This document shows positions 29,339 to 38,156 of a DNA stretch of 64,000 bases, in pieces. How positions within the stretch are numbered: the first letter of the stretch is position 1; each line of letters starts with the position of its first letter. The notes under the pieces are model-generated. The model was not told where the DNA came from. It saw only the letters and a list, made by a program, of their open reading frames with translations, and did not search any database. This stretch comes from Pelagomonas calceolata (taxonomy: Eukaryota; Sar; Pelagophyceae; Pelagomonadales; Pelagomonadaceae). Made by a program: the position numbers and the translations under genes. The stretch is from contig CAKKNE010000005.1 of NCBI GenBank assembly GCA_918797485.1, forward strand, positions 2,666,001-2,730,000, written 5' to 3'.

Positions 29339-31025
29339 ATGCGCCGGCCGACATGGACCGACCCTGACAAGGACAAGGAGTCGCAGGCGGCCGCCAGCGA
29401 CGACGCCTCGGACGACGACGGCATCGATCGCAATCCCTGCAAGTTCCCCGATCTACTGTTTGCTATCGCCTTCTCCGCGATGGTCGTTGCCATGATCTAC
29501 GCGGCCTTCTACTACCAGTATGCAGGGCGGGTAGATTTCGATGATTTGGCAAGCGAGGATGCCGCCGGAAATCTGTTCTCGTTGCTGATCGCGTGCTACG
29601 CGTCCGCGGCCGTCGTGAGCCAGCTCGTAGCGTCGATCGCGCTGCGGTCCGGAACTAGCGCACTGGACGTGCTGCTCGGCGCGTCCAACGCCCTCACGCT
29701 GGCGGGCTCGGTGCTCGCGTTTATCTTCGTCGGGCCTTGGACGGGCTGCGGTTTATTAGCAGTGTTCCTCGTGGGGGGCGCGTTCCAGGTGTTCGGCCGG
29801 AGCGATCGCTCGGAGTTTGCGGCGGCAACCGTGGCGGTCGGCTGCGACGCGGCCTTGGAATATCCCGAAATGGGCTGTGAGGCGGCCGTCGGCCTCGAGG
29901 GTGGCGCGTTTTTTCTGACGGTCGTGGCTACGCTGCTCTTCGGTACTTTTTCGGTGGCGGCCTTCGGCTACTACGCCTTCGAGGTCCAGAAGAGCGACGA
30001 CGATGATTGGGACACGGCGCTGTTCCTCGTCTGCCTCGCGTTCGCGGCGTGCTTCTTTTGGGCTTCTCAGGTGCTCAAGTATGTCATAACGGCCGCGACC
30101 GCGTCGACGGCGAACAGCTGGTGGTTCGGGAAGGACGTGGCGCCGCTTTCCGCGTTTTGTCGGGCCGTGACGTATCACTACGGCGCGATCTGCTTCGGGG
30201 CGTTAGTGGTCGCGCCGATCGAATCGATCGCGACGTCGATCAATTCGATGAAGCGAATGAGTGCGCGGGCCGAGAGCGGCGCGGTGAGCTCCGTACTCTC
30301 TGGTTGCTTGTGTTGCGTGACGACAGTCTTACAGTGCTGCGAAAGTATACTCGACTACTTTAACAAATTTGCGTTTGTGCTTCCCCGGCGTCCTCACGCC
30401 ACCTCCACGCCATCGACGCGACGCGTCCCACGCGCAGGTCCTCGTCGGCATGCGCGGCGCCTCATATGCGTACGCGAGCCGGCAGATCGTGGCGGTCTTT
30501 GGGAGTCAAGGATGTATTGCGGCTGGCGCCGACTTCTATTCAGAATCTGTGGTAGCCTTGTCGAGCATCAGCGTCGGCGCCGTCACGGCGGCCTTCGCCG
30601 TCGGACTGGGGGACGACAGTACGGAGCTGGAGGAAGGCATCTCCTCGACGTCGGCCGTCATCGCCGTCCTCGCGGGCGCCGGCGGCTACTGCGTCGCGGC
30701 GACGGCCTTCGCGATCGTCGAGGCCTGTGTGGAAATCAACCAGTGAGTAGGCTATCTTCGTCGACCTCCACGCCATCGAGCAGATGCAGTTCCGGGGACA
30801 CCGTCGCGTCGATGGCGTGGGGCGCCTGAAATTTGATCCACACAGGTCGAGGCCGCGGGAAAGGCCGCGCTCGTCTTATACCTCGAGGACCCCAACGCTC
30901 TAAAGCGCACGCATGAAAGCGACTTCGACCGGCTCTCAGGCGTCTGGCACCTCCTCGGCAAGGAGGTCGCGACCGTGCCCGAGGAGTACGAGCCGCTCCA
31001 GGCGCCCAACGACGGGTTCACGTAA
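29339..31025 (+). CDS. SLC44 / choline-transporter-like membrane protein, three exons
   Basis: Exons 29339-30376, 30438-30716 and 30846-31025 give 498 aa. A short acidic cytosolic N-terminus is followed by about ten hydrophobic helices (for example FAIAFSAMVVAMIYAAFYYQ and LFGTFSVAAFGYYAF). The family signature appears late: VTYHYGAICFGALVVAPIES, a Cys-rich SGCLCCVTTVLQCCESILDY, then FNKFAF joined across the first intron to VLVGMRGASYAYASRQIVAVF. CTL proteins carry choline or related cations, or act in lipid metabolism. Intron 1 was placed by phase and by this conserved junction. Intron 2 is a perfect introner. It converges on the Tudor/SH3-like gene, with stop codons 22 bp apart. Confidence 0.85.
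30377..30437 (+). mobile_element. Short introner-core intron in SLC44, intron 1
   Basis: A 61-nt intron from GTGCTTCC to CGCGCAG. It holds CCTCCACGCCATCGACGCGACG, the introner core, but lacks the CTGTGTGG terminal repeats. GTCCTC occurs in the intron (30390) and again at the start of exon 2 (30438). This may be the trace of a target duplication with a shifted donor. Confidence 0.6.
30717..30845 (+). mobile_element. Introner in SLC44, intron 2
   Basis: A 129-nt intron with a perfect 8-bp duplication GTCGAGGC at both junctions (30717-30724 and 30846-30853). Terminal repeats are CTGTGTGGAAATCAA and TTTGATCCACACAG, the latter one base short. The internal core is an inverted pair, CCTCCACGCCATCGAGCAG and GTCGCGTCGATGGCGTGG. 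The spliced frame is continuous (AFAIVEAAGKAALVLY). Confidence 0.93.
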
Positions 31026-31047
31026 TATGTATATTCTTAGCCAGAGC

Positions 31048-32006
31048 TCAGTAGTCGCCCTCGTCGGCGTTGGGGTCAGCGCAGGCGCGGACTTTCAACG
31101 TTTCGTGGTCGACCTTCTCCCAGGAGCCGTCTTTCTTCTGCCTCGTTACGAACTTGTCGAGGACGCGCGTCGCGCCGGTGCGCGGGCCCGGGGCCTGGAG
31201 GTCGCGCGAGCGGATGAAGCGGTGCTCCTCCCGATGCACGAGGACCGACCTCCCACCGGTGTCGTCGAGCCGGACGCGGTACGGCATCTTCGACGCGGCG
31301 CCGACATCAACATCCACCTGTACGACCTCACCGGCGGCCCAGTCCGTGTGGACATCTTCAGGGTCCTCCACCGCAACGCACACCTTATCGCCGACGGCGA
31401 AGCGCCGCTTCTTCGTGGGGTTGAGAGGTAGGCACCTGTGTGGAAATCAATGCCATCGAGCAGGCGTCGCGTAAATTTGATTGCCACACGGGTAAGGCAC
31501 GCGATCGAGAACTGCGCCCCGCCCGGCACGTCGCCGTCGAAGCAGATTTCGCTTCTACAAAAGTTCTTCCGGTCTTCCGGCACCGATATCAACTTGCCCA
31601 GTGGCGGGTCGAGCTTGACGACGTACGGAAAGAGTTCGGTAGGATCCTGCGGGTTCGGCTCATTCACACTTTGGACGGCGCCCGGCAGCCACCCGAAGCC
31701 GCCTCCGAGCGAGCACACGACCCTGTCTGATCTTTGAAACCGTCTGGGGGGGGGCGGCGGCCGCGGCGGCAGGTAGCTATACCCGGGCGGCAGCTCCCGC
31801 TGGTCGTTCAATCTCGATAAATCCGCGAGGTCCCTCTCGAGCTGTTCCCGCGAATCATAGCCCGGCGGCAGCTCGCCCGTCTCCTTCCACCGCTCGAGAT
31901 CGTCCAAGTCCCGCTCGAGCTGCTCGCGCTCGGGGTCTCGTCTCGGCGGGTCGGCGTCGGAGTCGTCCCGGCTGCGGCTGCGGCTGCGCTGGGGTTGGCT
32001 GGCCAT
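31048..32006 (-). CDS. Protein with two Tudor/SH3-like modules, two exons
   Basis: Exon 1 is 31501-32006 and exon 2 is 31048-31435, 297 aa. The N-terminus is RS-rich (SQPQRSRSRSRDD). Two near-repeats follow (REQLERDLADLSRL and EREQLERDLDDLERW, each leading to ELPPGY). Two related beta modules come next: FQRSDRVVCSLGGGFGWLPG, then PYVVKLDPP; and FAVGDKVCVAVED, then DWAAGEVVQVDV and PYRVRLDDTG. The first ends in SIACLPLNP, which spans the splice junction. The pattern GDxV, W, G-x-V, P-Y-x-V-x-L is typical of small SH3/Tudor-like barrels. The RS-rich start hints at a role in RNA processing. Intron is a miniature introner. Confidence 0.75.
31436..31500 (-). mobile_element. Miniature introner (65 nt) in the Tudor/SH3-like gene
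   Basis: On the coding (minus) strand GTGCCTTA lies at the 5' junction and GTGCCTAC at the start of exon 2, six of eight identical. Between them are terminal repeats CCGTGTGGCAATCAAATTT and ATTGATTTCCACACAG around a single half-core, CGCGACGCCTGCTCGATGGC. It is the shortest copy in the window and shows how little the element needs. Confidence 0.9.
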
Positions 32007-32444
32007 TTTCTAGCGTCTTGACGGCGTGCGCGCGCGGTGCTGGCCTGCAGAGCAGTGCTGGCTGTGCTAATTTTGCGTCGCGCTCCGACGCCGCGGCACC
32101 AATATCGCCTTTTGTGGCCTTTTTGGCAGCAGAGTGAGGCACTGTCGTGCTTCCTGCTTCTGTTTGACGATCCACGTGTGACCAGTTCCTTAGAGGCCTG
32201 TCAAGGCCTTGGCGCTCGCCGCGATTATTGCAACTATACGCGCCACCTAGTGCACGCACACACAGTTGGCAACGCTCAGCCGTTCGTCAGCACGCCTCAC
32301 CGCAACTCAGCGAGCCAGGAACGCCGGGAAACGCGTCCAGCAAGTGCTGTGTAATCCATACACATACAGCCATCCTCGTCGTACGCGACGAGCTAGACCA
32401 AAGCACTCCTCAGAGTCGACGACAGCATCGAAACGAACAGCAAA
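32007..32444. other. Divergent promoter region, Tudor-like / ZNG1
   Basis: 438 bp. CTAGCGTCTTGACGG just before the minus gene start recalls part of the GCTAG motif. No full copy and no gene seen. Confidence 0.4.
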
Positions 32445-33488
32445 ATGGCGAAAGACAAAGTACCAGTAACAATCTTGACCGGCTTCCTCGGCTCGGGCAA
32501 GACGACGCTGCTGAACCACATCTTGACCGCCCAACATGGCAAGAAGATTGCGGTGATTGAGAACGAGTTCGGCGAAGTTGGTATTGATGACGCCCTCATA
32601 AAACCGAAGCTCAAGACGGATACTGAAGAAGACGTCATCGAGATGATGAACGGCTGCATCTGCTGCACCGTGCGCCAGGATCTGGTGGAAGTGTTGAAGA
32701 AGCTGGCTAAACGAAGCGAGAAGGGCCTCAAGTTAGATGCCATCGTGATTGAGACCACTGGATTAGCCGATCCGGCGCCCGTCGCGCAGACGTTTTTTGT
32801 GGACGACGACGTCAAGGAGTTCTGCACGCTCGATGGCATCATCACGTTGGTCGACGCGAAGCACGTCGTGCAGCACCTCGACGATGAGAAGCCCGAGGGT
32901 GCCGAGAACGAAGCGGTGGAACAAGTAGCCTTCGCCGATCGGTTGATCCTCAATAAATGTGATTTAGTACCTGAAGAAGCGGAACTCAAGAAGGTCGAAG
33001 ATAGATTAAGGGCCATCAACAAGTTCGCGCCGATTGTTCGTTCTACGCAAGCGAAAGTTTCGGCAGACCAAGTCCTGAACATCAAGGCCTTCGACCTCGA
33101 AAAGACCCTAGAGATGGACCCCGAGTTCCTCAACACCGAGGGCGAGCACGAGCACGACGCGACAGTAACTTCGGTGGGAATTACAGTCGACGGCGAGGTC
33201 GACCTCGGCAAGTTCAACGCCTGGCTCGAGCCCATCGTCACGGAGAAAGGAGTCGATATATATCGAATGAAGGGCGTCATCGCCATCTACGGGGACCCGA
33301 ACAAGTACGTTTATCATGCGGTGCACATGATCTTTAGCGGCGCCTACACGGACCCCTGGGGGGATGAAGAAAGGTGCTGCAAGCTCATGTTCATCGGCAA
33401 GAACCTCGACAAGGAGGAGCTGGAGCGGGGCTTCGAGGCGTGCCGCGTCGAGGGGAGCGCGGCCAAGAAGCAGAAGACGTCGGCGTAG
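32445..33488 (+). CDS. COG0523 / ZNG1-type zinc chaperone GTPase (CobW family)
   Basis: 347 aa. Walker A LTGFLGSGKTTLLNHIL is at residues 11-27, and ENEFGEVGIDD follows at 40-49. The metal-binding CICC motif lies at 71-74 (MNGCICCTVRQDLVEVL). The guanine-specificity motif NKCDLV is at about 169. The CobW C-terminal domain follows: GVDIYRMKGVIAIYGDP and HMIFSGAYTDPWGDEER. This order and the eukaryotic length fit the CBWD/ZNG1 family, which transfers zinc to client methionine aminopeptidase. A short acidic/His run EGEHEHDA inside may also hold metal. No signal peptide, so cytosolic. Other COG0523 subgroups remain possible. Confidence 0.92.
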   Translation: MAKDKVPVTILTGFLGSGKTTLLNHILTAQHGKKIAVIENEFGEVGIDDALIKPKLKTDTEEDVIEMMNGCICCTVRQDLVEVLKKLAKRSEKGLKLDAIVIETTGLADPAPVAQTFFVDDDVKEFCTLDGIITLVDAKHVVQHLDDEKPEGAENEAVEQVAFADRLILNKCDLVPEEAELKKVEDRLRAINKFAPIVRSTQAKVSADQVLNIKAFDLEKTLEMDPEFLNTEGEHEHDATVTSVGITVDGEVDLGKFNAWLEPIVTEKGVDIYRMKGVIAIYGDPNKYVYHAVHMIFSGAYTDPWGDEERCCKLMFIGKNLDKEELERGFEACRVEGSAAKKQKTSA

Positions 33489-33592
33489 GAGACCCCTTCC
33501 CCGCCCACCCCTATAAGTTTGACCCTGTATTTTCTGGTGCCACGCAGCGGCGGCGTCGTGCGTCCTATTCGTTTCCTGCTGAGAGCTGCACA

Positions 33593-33615
33593 GCTAGTAT
33601 GTCGATCACGCTAGC
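33593..33615 (+). promoter_or_regulatory. Diverged GCTAG palindrome upstream of RINGv-TPR
   Basis: GCTAGTATGTCGATCACG followed by CTAGC keeps both GCTAG ends and the CGCTAGC right half; the centre differs from TCTTAC. It is 72 bp before the ATG at 33688, pointing toward it. Confidence 0.45.
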
Positions 33616-33687
33616 GAATTAGTCTGAATTGCTGCGCTTGTTGTGCTAGGCAAATTGGTCGAATACCAAGCCCTTGGCATCGTATCG

Positions 33688-35268
33688 ATGGAATTTAAGG
33701 GCCTGCGGCGCGCTTCTATGGCGTCGGGCGACGCGACGACATCTGCCGCATCAGATGGTAGCGCAGACTTGGCTGCAGCCGCTGAGGACGAGCTGCAGGG
33801 CAGCTCCGAGTTCCTGCCCGCCGGCGCATGCCACGCTACAGAAGCGGCCAAGGCTGCGGCGCAAACTGTCATCCAAGCGGTATTGGTGTCGGTCCGGAAC
33901 GGCGCGACGCCGGACGCATCGGACGTCGCCGCCGCCGCCGCGGCCGCGGACGCCGCCGCCCTCGCACAACGAAATGCCAACGCGAAACAGTTCGCCGAGC
34001 TCCTGAAAACCGTCAAGGCGAACCGCGACGACGACTTAGAAATTGCGGCCGGCATGGAGTGCGTCCTCAAGTGGCGGGCGGTGGTGGCGCTCACGCCCGA
34101 GGAACGAGCCCTGGCCATGGCGGCGGCGCCGTCTGTCGACGGTGCGAATCCGGCCGAGGCCATCGAGGATTTTGTGAGAAGGAATAGTACGCTGGATTTC
34201 GACGATATCAGGGCCATGCCGCGACCGTTGCGGCGGCACCTGCTCGACGCGCGCGTCAAGGAGCTGGCGACGTACGCTGATGAAGATAAGATCGAGGACA
34301 CGGACCGGAGAATGGTGGAAGCGGCGGCGTTCGCGGTGGAAAAATGCCTGAAACAAACGGAGGGCCAGGTGTGCTACATTTGTCTAGATGATGAAAGTGC
34401 GGAGGGCTTAGTAAGGGGCTGCGCCTGTAGGGGAGACAACGGCTTCGTGCACGTGTCGTGTCTCGCGCGGCAAGCACATTTACATTTCGGGGACAACCTC
34501 GCCAAGGGCATGCAATCAACAGAGAACGACAACGTGTTTGTCAGGTGGAATAACTGCCGGCTGTGCGACCAGTCCTTCTACGGGCCCGTCGGCACGGCGA
34601 TCGCGTGGGCTTGTTTGGCGTCGTACTCGTCGCGCGCGCGCCACGACGGCGTACTTCTCAGTGCGATGGGTCTCTTGGCGCGGTTCCTGGATCTGGACAA
34701 GCGGCACGACGAGGCGCTGGCGATTAGGGAAGGCGCGTGGGAGATCGTCCGGCACTGGGAGGACGAGTCGAGCCGCATCGTGGTCCGCGGCGACTTGGCG
34801 CAGTCCTACGAGGAGGTCGATCGCTTCGCGGACGCGCTCGAGATCTGGCGCGACCTCTACGCGCGGCAGATGCAGCTCCGCGGCGCGTCGCACGAACGGA
34901 CGCTCATGTGCCACACGAAAGTCGCGTGGACGCTGATCGAGGGCCTCGGCGGCTACGAGGAGGCCTCAAAAATCATGCGTGCGACGTTGGCCATCGCTGC
35001 GCGAGTGCTGCCGCGGGAGGGCGGCATCTTCCTCTCGTTCCGAAGCACGCTCGCCTACGGCCTCTACAAGAACCCTGGAGCGTCTCTGTTAGATCTACTG
35101 GAGGCCGAGGCGACGTTCGACGAGCTGTGCGTCGTGTCGCGGCGCGTCTTCGGCGAGGAGCACCCCGTCGTCGTGAAGCGCCAGAACTGCCTGAAGGAGA
35201 CGCGGGAGAAGCTCGCTGTAGCGCGTGGGGCGCCGAGAAGTGCGGTGGCGGCGAGCTACGCCTATTAG
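33688..35268 (+). CDS. RING-CH (RINGv) and TPR protein
   Basis: 526 aa from the ATG at 33688; a further ATG at 33718 (MASGDATTS) is equally possible. An Ala-rich helical N-terminal half is followed, from about residue 228, by a C4HC3 RING-CH-like finger: CYICLDDESAEG, VRGCACRGDNGFVHVSCLAR, then WNNCRLCDQSF. TPR-like helices of the kinesin-light-chain type then run to the end (RFLDLDKRHDEALAIREGAW, SYEEVDRFADALEIWRDLY). RING-CH fingers usually give ubiquitin-ligase activity. The finger-plus-TPR half is clearly paralogous to the gene at 52406-53515, which in addition has a MYND finger. Confidence 0.82.
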   Translation: MEFKGLRRASMASGDATTSAASDGSADLAAAAEDELQGSSEFLPAGACHATEAAKAAAQTVIQAVLVSVRNGATPDASDVAAAAAAADAAALAQRNANAKQFAELLKTVKANRDDDLEIAAGMECVLKWRAVVALTPEERALAMAAAPSVDGANPAEAIEDFVRRNSTLDFDDIRAMPRPLRRHLLDARVKELATYADEDKIEDTDRRMVEAAAFAVEKCLKQTEGQVCYICLDDESAEGLVRGCACRGDNGFVHVSCLARQAHLHFGDNLAKGMQSTENDNVFVRWNNCRLCDQSFYGPVGTAIAWACLASYSSRARHDGVLLSAMGLLARFLDLDKRHDEALAIREGAWEIVRHWEDESSRIVVRGDLAQSYEEVDRFADALEIWRDLYARQMQLRGASHERTLMCHTKVAWTLIEGLGGYEEASKIMRATLAIAARVLPREGGIFLSFRSTLAYGLYKNPGASLLDLLEAEATFDELCVVSRRVFGEEHPVVVKRQNCLKETREKLAVARGAPRSAVAASYAY

Positions 35269-35294
35269 CTGTGTTCTGTGTAAGTTTTTTGATT

Positions 35295-35319
35295 GCTAGT
35301 ATCTTTACCGGCCGCTAGC
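35295..35319 (+). promoter_or_regulatory. GCTAG spaced palindrome upstream of the HACD fusion gene
   Basis: GCTAGTATCTTTAC and GGCCGCTAGC, 207 bp before the start at 35527 and pointing toward it. The upstream gene ends 26 bp before the motif on the same strand, so only the downstream gene can use it as a promoter element. Confidence 0.65.
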
Positions 35320-35526
35320 CAAAAAAAATAAAGTCGATTGATGCGTGTGCGATTGTGGCTGCAAACACCAGCCAGTTGCACCCGGTACTGCAGACGACGT
35401 GCGCAAAGCGATCTCATTGATCGTACGCAGCACTACAGGAAGCGCCTTGCAAGCCCTTGCGCGGATCTCGCCAAGACCAGAGGCACGATCCAAGCAGCTC
35501 TCTGAAAGTGACAAAGCGACACGACC

Positions 35527-37824
35527 ATGGCGAAGGCGATCCAGGCCTACCTCGTCCTCTACAACGCGTCGTGCCTCGTCGGCTGGGCCTACGCCTTGTA
35601 CCAAGGACTCACGGTGCTGAGCGGTGACGTCTGGCCCTCATTAGAAGGCGTCTGGGCCGTCGCCGGCCCCACGGTACTGATCGTGCAGTCGGCGATGACG
35701 CTGGAGATCTTCCACGCCGGTTTAGGATTTGTGCGTTCACCGGTCTTCGTGACGGCGATGCAGGTCACGTCGCGGCTGTGGGTCATGCTCTGCCCCGCTT
35801 TTGGTGATGGCACTTCTTCGTGGACAGGGATGATGGTCATCTCCTGGGCCGCAGTTGAAGTAATAAGGTACTCCTTCTACCTCGCTGCTTTGTTGATGAA
35901 GGTCATCCCGTACCCGATCTTCTACGCGCGGTACTCGGCCTTTGCGATCCTATATCCTACTGGTATTGCTGGAGAATTAGGCACGGCCTACGTCGCCTTG
36001 CAACAACCTTCATTAACAGCCTACCACGCCATCATCCGCTTCATCATGTACTTGTACGTGCCGGGCGGCCCTTTTATGTATATGAACATGGTCGGCAATA
36101 GGAAGAACGCCTTCAAGAAGCGCTTCGCGCCGCCGCCCAAGCCCGAGCGCGGCTGCGCCTTCCCCCAGGACAAGAAGGGCACTAGATCTACGACGGCGCC
36201 GAACCGCGCGGCCATCGCCGCGGCTATTGAGGGATGTGGTCCTAGAGCTGCCAAAGCAGCGAAAGCTTGTGCGACCGAAAAAAGTTATCGCTTCGGTTAC
36301 GCTAGACATGTGAAGGAGCTCGTCAGGCAGGGCGCTTATTCTCCCCAAGCAGCTATAGGATCGGCCCAAAAAGGTCTCGACTACATGTATGCGAACTTCG
36401 AGTTCGTCGATAAAGATGGTGTTTTCACACCGTTTGGTGATGCCATGAACGGTACGTCCACGGTCACTGGTAGAAGCTTGAAGTCGGTCAAGGTCCAAGG
36501 TAACGGTAAATCTTCTTCTTCGTATGAAGTACCTTATGACGGCGGCTGGCACCCGTCGGCGCCGAAGCCGCCTACGTCTTCATTGAAAGGCGCGGCACTC
36601 ACGAAGCAGCTCGACAAGTGGGCCTCGACGGGCATCATCGAGCGCGACGCCGCCGACGCCGTGCAGTGGACGGCCGATTACGTGCAGAAAGAGTCCCTGG
36701 CCGACGCTCATTTTGTGCTCATTGGAGCTGGTTCGGCGATGGGCCCCTGCGCCAAGCTACTCGAGTTGGGGGCCAACGTGGTTGCGATTGACATTCCTGG
36801 CTCCTGGGGCAAAGGGGGCAAGCGCCCGGCGTCTGGTTTGTGGAAGCGGCTGTTCGCGCTGGCCGACAAAGGTGGCGGCTCATTAACGGTCCCCGTCGAC
36901 GCTAGTTCAAGGGCCACAGCCAGAGATAGGGACGCCCTAGCGGAGGTCGCGGGCTGCGACCTCATGATGGAGCCGCGCGAGATTGGTGATTGGTTAAAAG
37001 ACTGGGTGCAAACGTTGCCGAAGAAGGCGCGCGTTTGTATTGGCAATTACACGTACTTGGATGGGGCTCTACACGTGAAGCTCGCGTTATGTGCCGACTA
37101 CCTCATCCAGACGGTGCTCGATGCTTCCTCCCGCTTAGACAAGCCGGCCGCTTGTGCTTTCTTGTGCACCCCTACGGACGCCCACTTAGTTCCGGAAGAA
37201 GTGGCTCAAGCGGCTTCCGACAGCTTCGATTCTAGATTGTTGAAATCTTTCGGATTGGAGAAGCTCTTCAACTTATTAACGATGGGAAGCAAGCTAAGAC
37301 CCAACGTGGAAAAACCCGTCGAGACGGAGAATGGAGAGTGTCACATGGTCGACGGCTTATCCGTAGCCCAGGGCCCGAACTATGCGTTAGCGAAGCGCAT
37401 GCAGCACTGGCGCGCGGTAAGCGCGTATGAAAGCGGACACGTCGCGTCGACGATGGTCGCGCCGTCGACGGCCACGATCTCCGTCATCCACAACAAGACG
37501 TTTGCGTGGGCCTACGGCGGCATGCCTTCGTTCGGCTTCGAGATCTTCAAGCAGGAGACGACGAACGCCGTGATGAGCGCGGTGCTCGTCCACGACGTCA
37601 TGAACGGCAAGGGCCCGAAGAATCCGACGAATCGTCGCAAGTTCGGCGTCGACAACGCCCTGAAGCTGTTCTCTTCCGAAAGCGTGCACGGCGGGCTGTG
37701 GCGGGCGCCGTACACGGTCGACTCGCTGGGCGAGGCGTCCGCTTTGATCTACTTCGCGGGCGTGGCCAAGCCCGCTATTTTAGCTACGGCCTTCACGGCC
37801 GTGGCCGTGCGGTTCCTCTTCTAG
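35527..37824 (+). CDS. 3-hydroxyacyl-CoA dehydratase (HACD/PHS1) fused to a large unknown domain
   Basis: 765 aa. Residues 1-200 are a complete HACD/PTPLA membrane domain: EVIRYSFYLAALL, then ILYPTGIAGE with the catalytic pair Y143 and E150 at the family spacing of seven. HACD removes water in very-long-chain fatty-acid elongation in the ER. After a basic linker (KRFAPPPKPERG) comes a domain of about 550 aa not known in HACD proteins. It has a Rossmann-like DAHFVLIGAGSAMGPCAKLL, followed by LGANVVAIDIPG, VCIGNYTYLDGALHVKLALC, and a final hydrophobic segment (AKPAILATAFTAVAVRFLF). The glycine pattern suggests nucleotide binding. A dinucleotide-dependent step coupled to elongation is inference. 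Confidence 0.85.
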   Translation: MAKAIQAYLVLYNASCLVGWAYALYQGLTVLSGDVWPSLEGVWAVAGPTVLIVQSAMTLEIFHAGLGFVRSPVFVTAMQVTSRLWVMLCPAFGDGTSSWTGMMVISWAAVEVIRYSFYLAALLMKVIPYPIFYARYSAFAILYPTGIAGELGTAYVALQQPSLTAYHAIIRFIMYLYVPGGPFMYMNMVGNRKNAFKKRFAPPPKPERGCAFPQDKKGTRSTTAPNRAAIAAAIEGCGPRAAKAAKACATEKSYRFGYARHVKELVRQGAYSPQAAIGSAQKGLDYMYANFEFVDKDGVFTPFGDAMNGTSTVTGRSLKSVKVQGNGKSSSSYEVPYDGGWHPSAPKPPTSSLKGAALTKQLDKWASTGIIERDAADAVQWTADYVQKESLADAHFVLIGAGSAMGPCAKLLELGANVVAIDIPGSWGKGGKRPASGLWKRLFALADKGGGSLTVPVDASSRATARDRDALAEVAGCDLMMEPREIGDWLKDWVQTLPKKARVCIGNYTYLDGALHVKLALCADYLIQTVLDASSRLDKPAACAFLCTPTDAHLVPEEVAQAASDSFDSRLLKSFGLEKLFNLLTMGSKLRPNVEKPVETENGECHMVDGLSVAQGPNYALAKRMQHWRAVSAYESGHVASTMVAPSTATISVIHNKTFAWAYGGMPSFGFEIFKQETTNAVMSAVLVHDVMNGKGPKNPTNRRKFGVDNALKLFSSESVHGGLWRAPYTVDSLGEASALIYFAGVAKPAILATAFTAVAVRFLF

Positions 37825-38156
37825 ACGCGTAGGTCGCCCGCCGGGGTAAGCCGTTCTCGTCCAGTTATGGTGCATTCGCGTCGACGGCGTGAGGGGGGAG
37901 GACAGTACTCTACTGTTACGGGGCTAGGACTAGTGGGCGGCGTCCCGCGCGAGGTCGAGTTCAAAATTTTCGTGGTGAGCAGGGCGCGAACTGATTTCGT
38001 CCGATTTTCCACGCGTGAGCACCACTCTGCGAGGCCTACTCAGGGCTCCGCGCGAGAGCCGCACAAAAGCTAGTGTCTCTTGCTAGATCCCTTGCTCTCT
38101 CGCAACGCAGCCCCTGCACAACGATCCACGAGGGGCTGCACACCAACAGCAGCATC
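37825..38156. other. Intergenic region
   Basis: 332 bp between two plus-strand genes. GCTAGTGTC, then TCTTGCTAG near 38069-38087, is a fragment of the GCTAG motif. No gene. An upstream ATG (38073) in the frame of the next gene falls here. Confidence 0.35.

Noticed and set aside
30369-30746. Separate small gene in the SLC44 locus
   Set aside because: It is exon 2 of the SLC44 gene read through both introns. The start codon would be a TTG.
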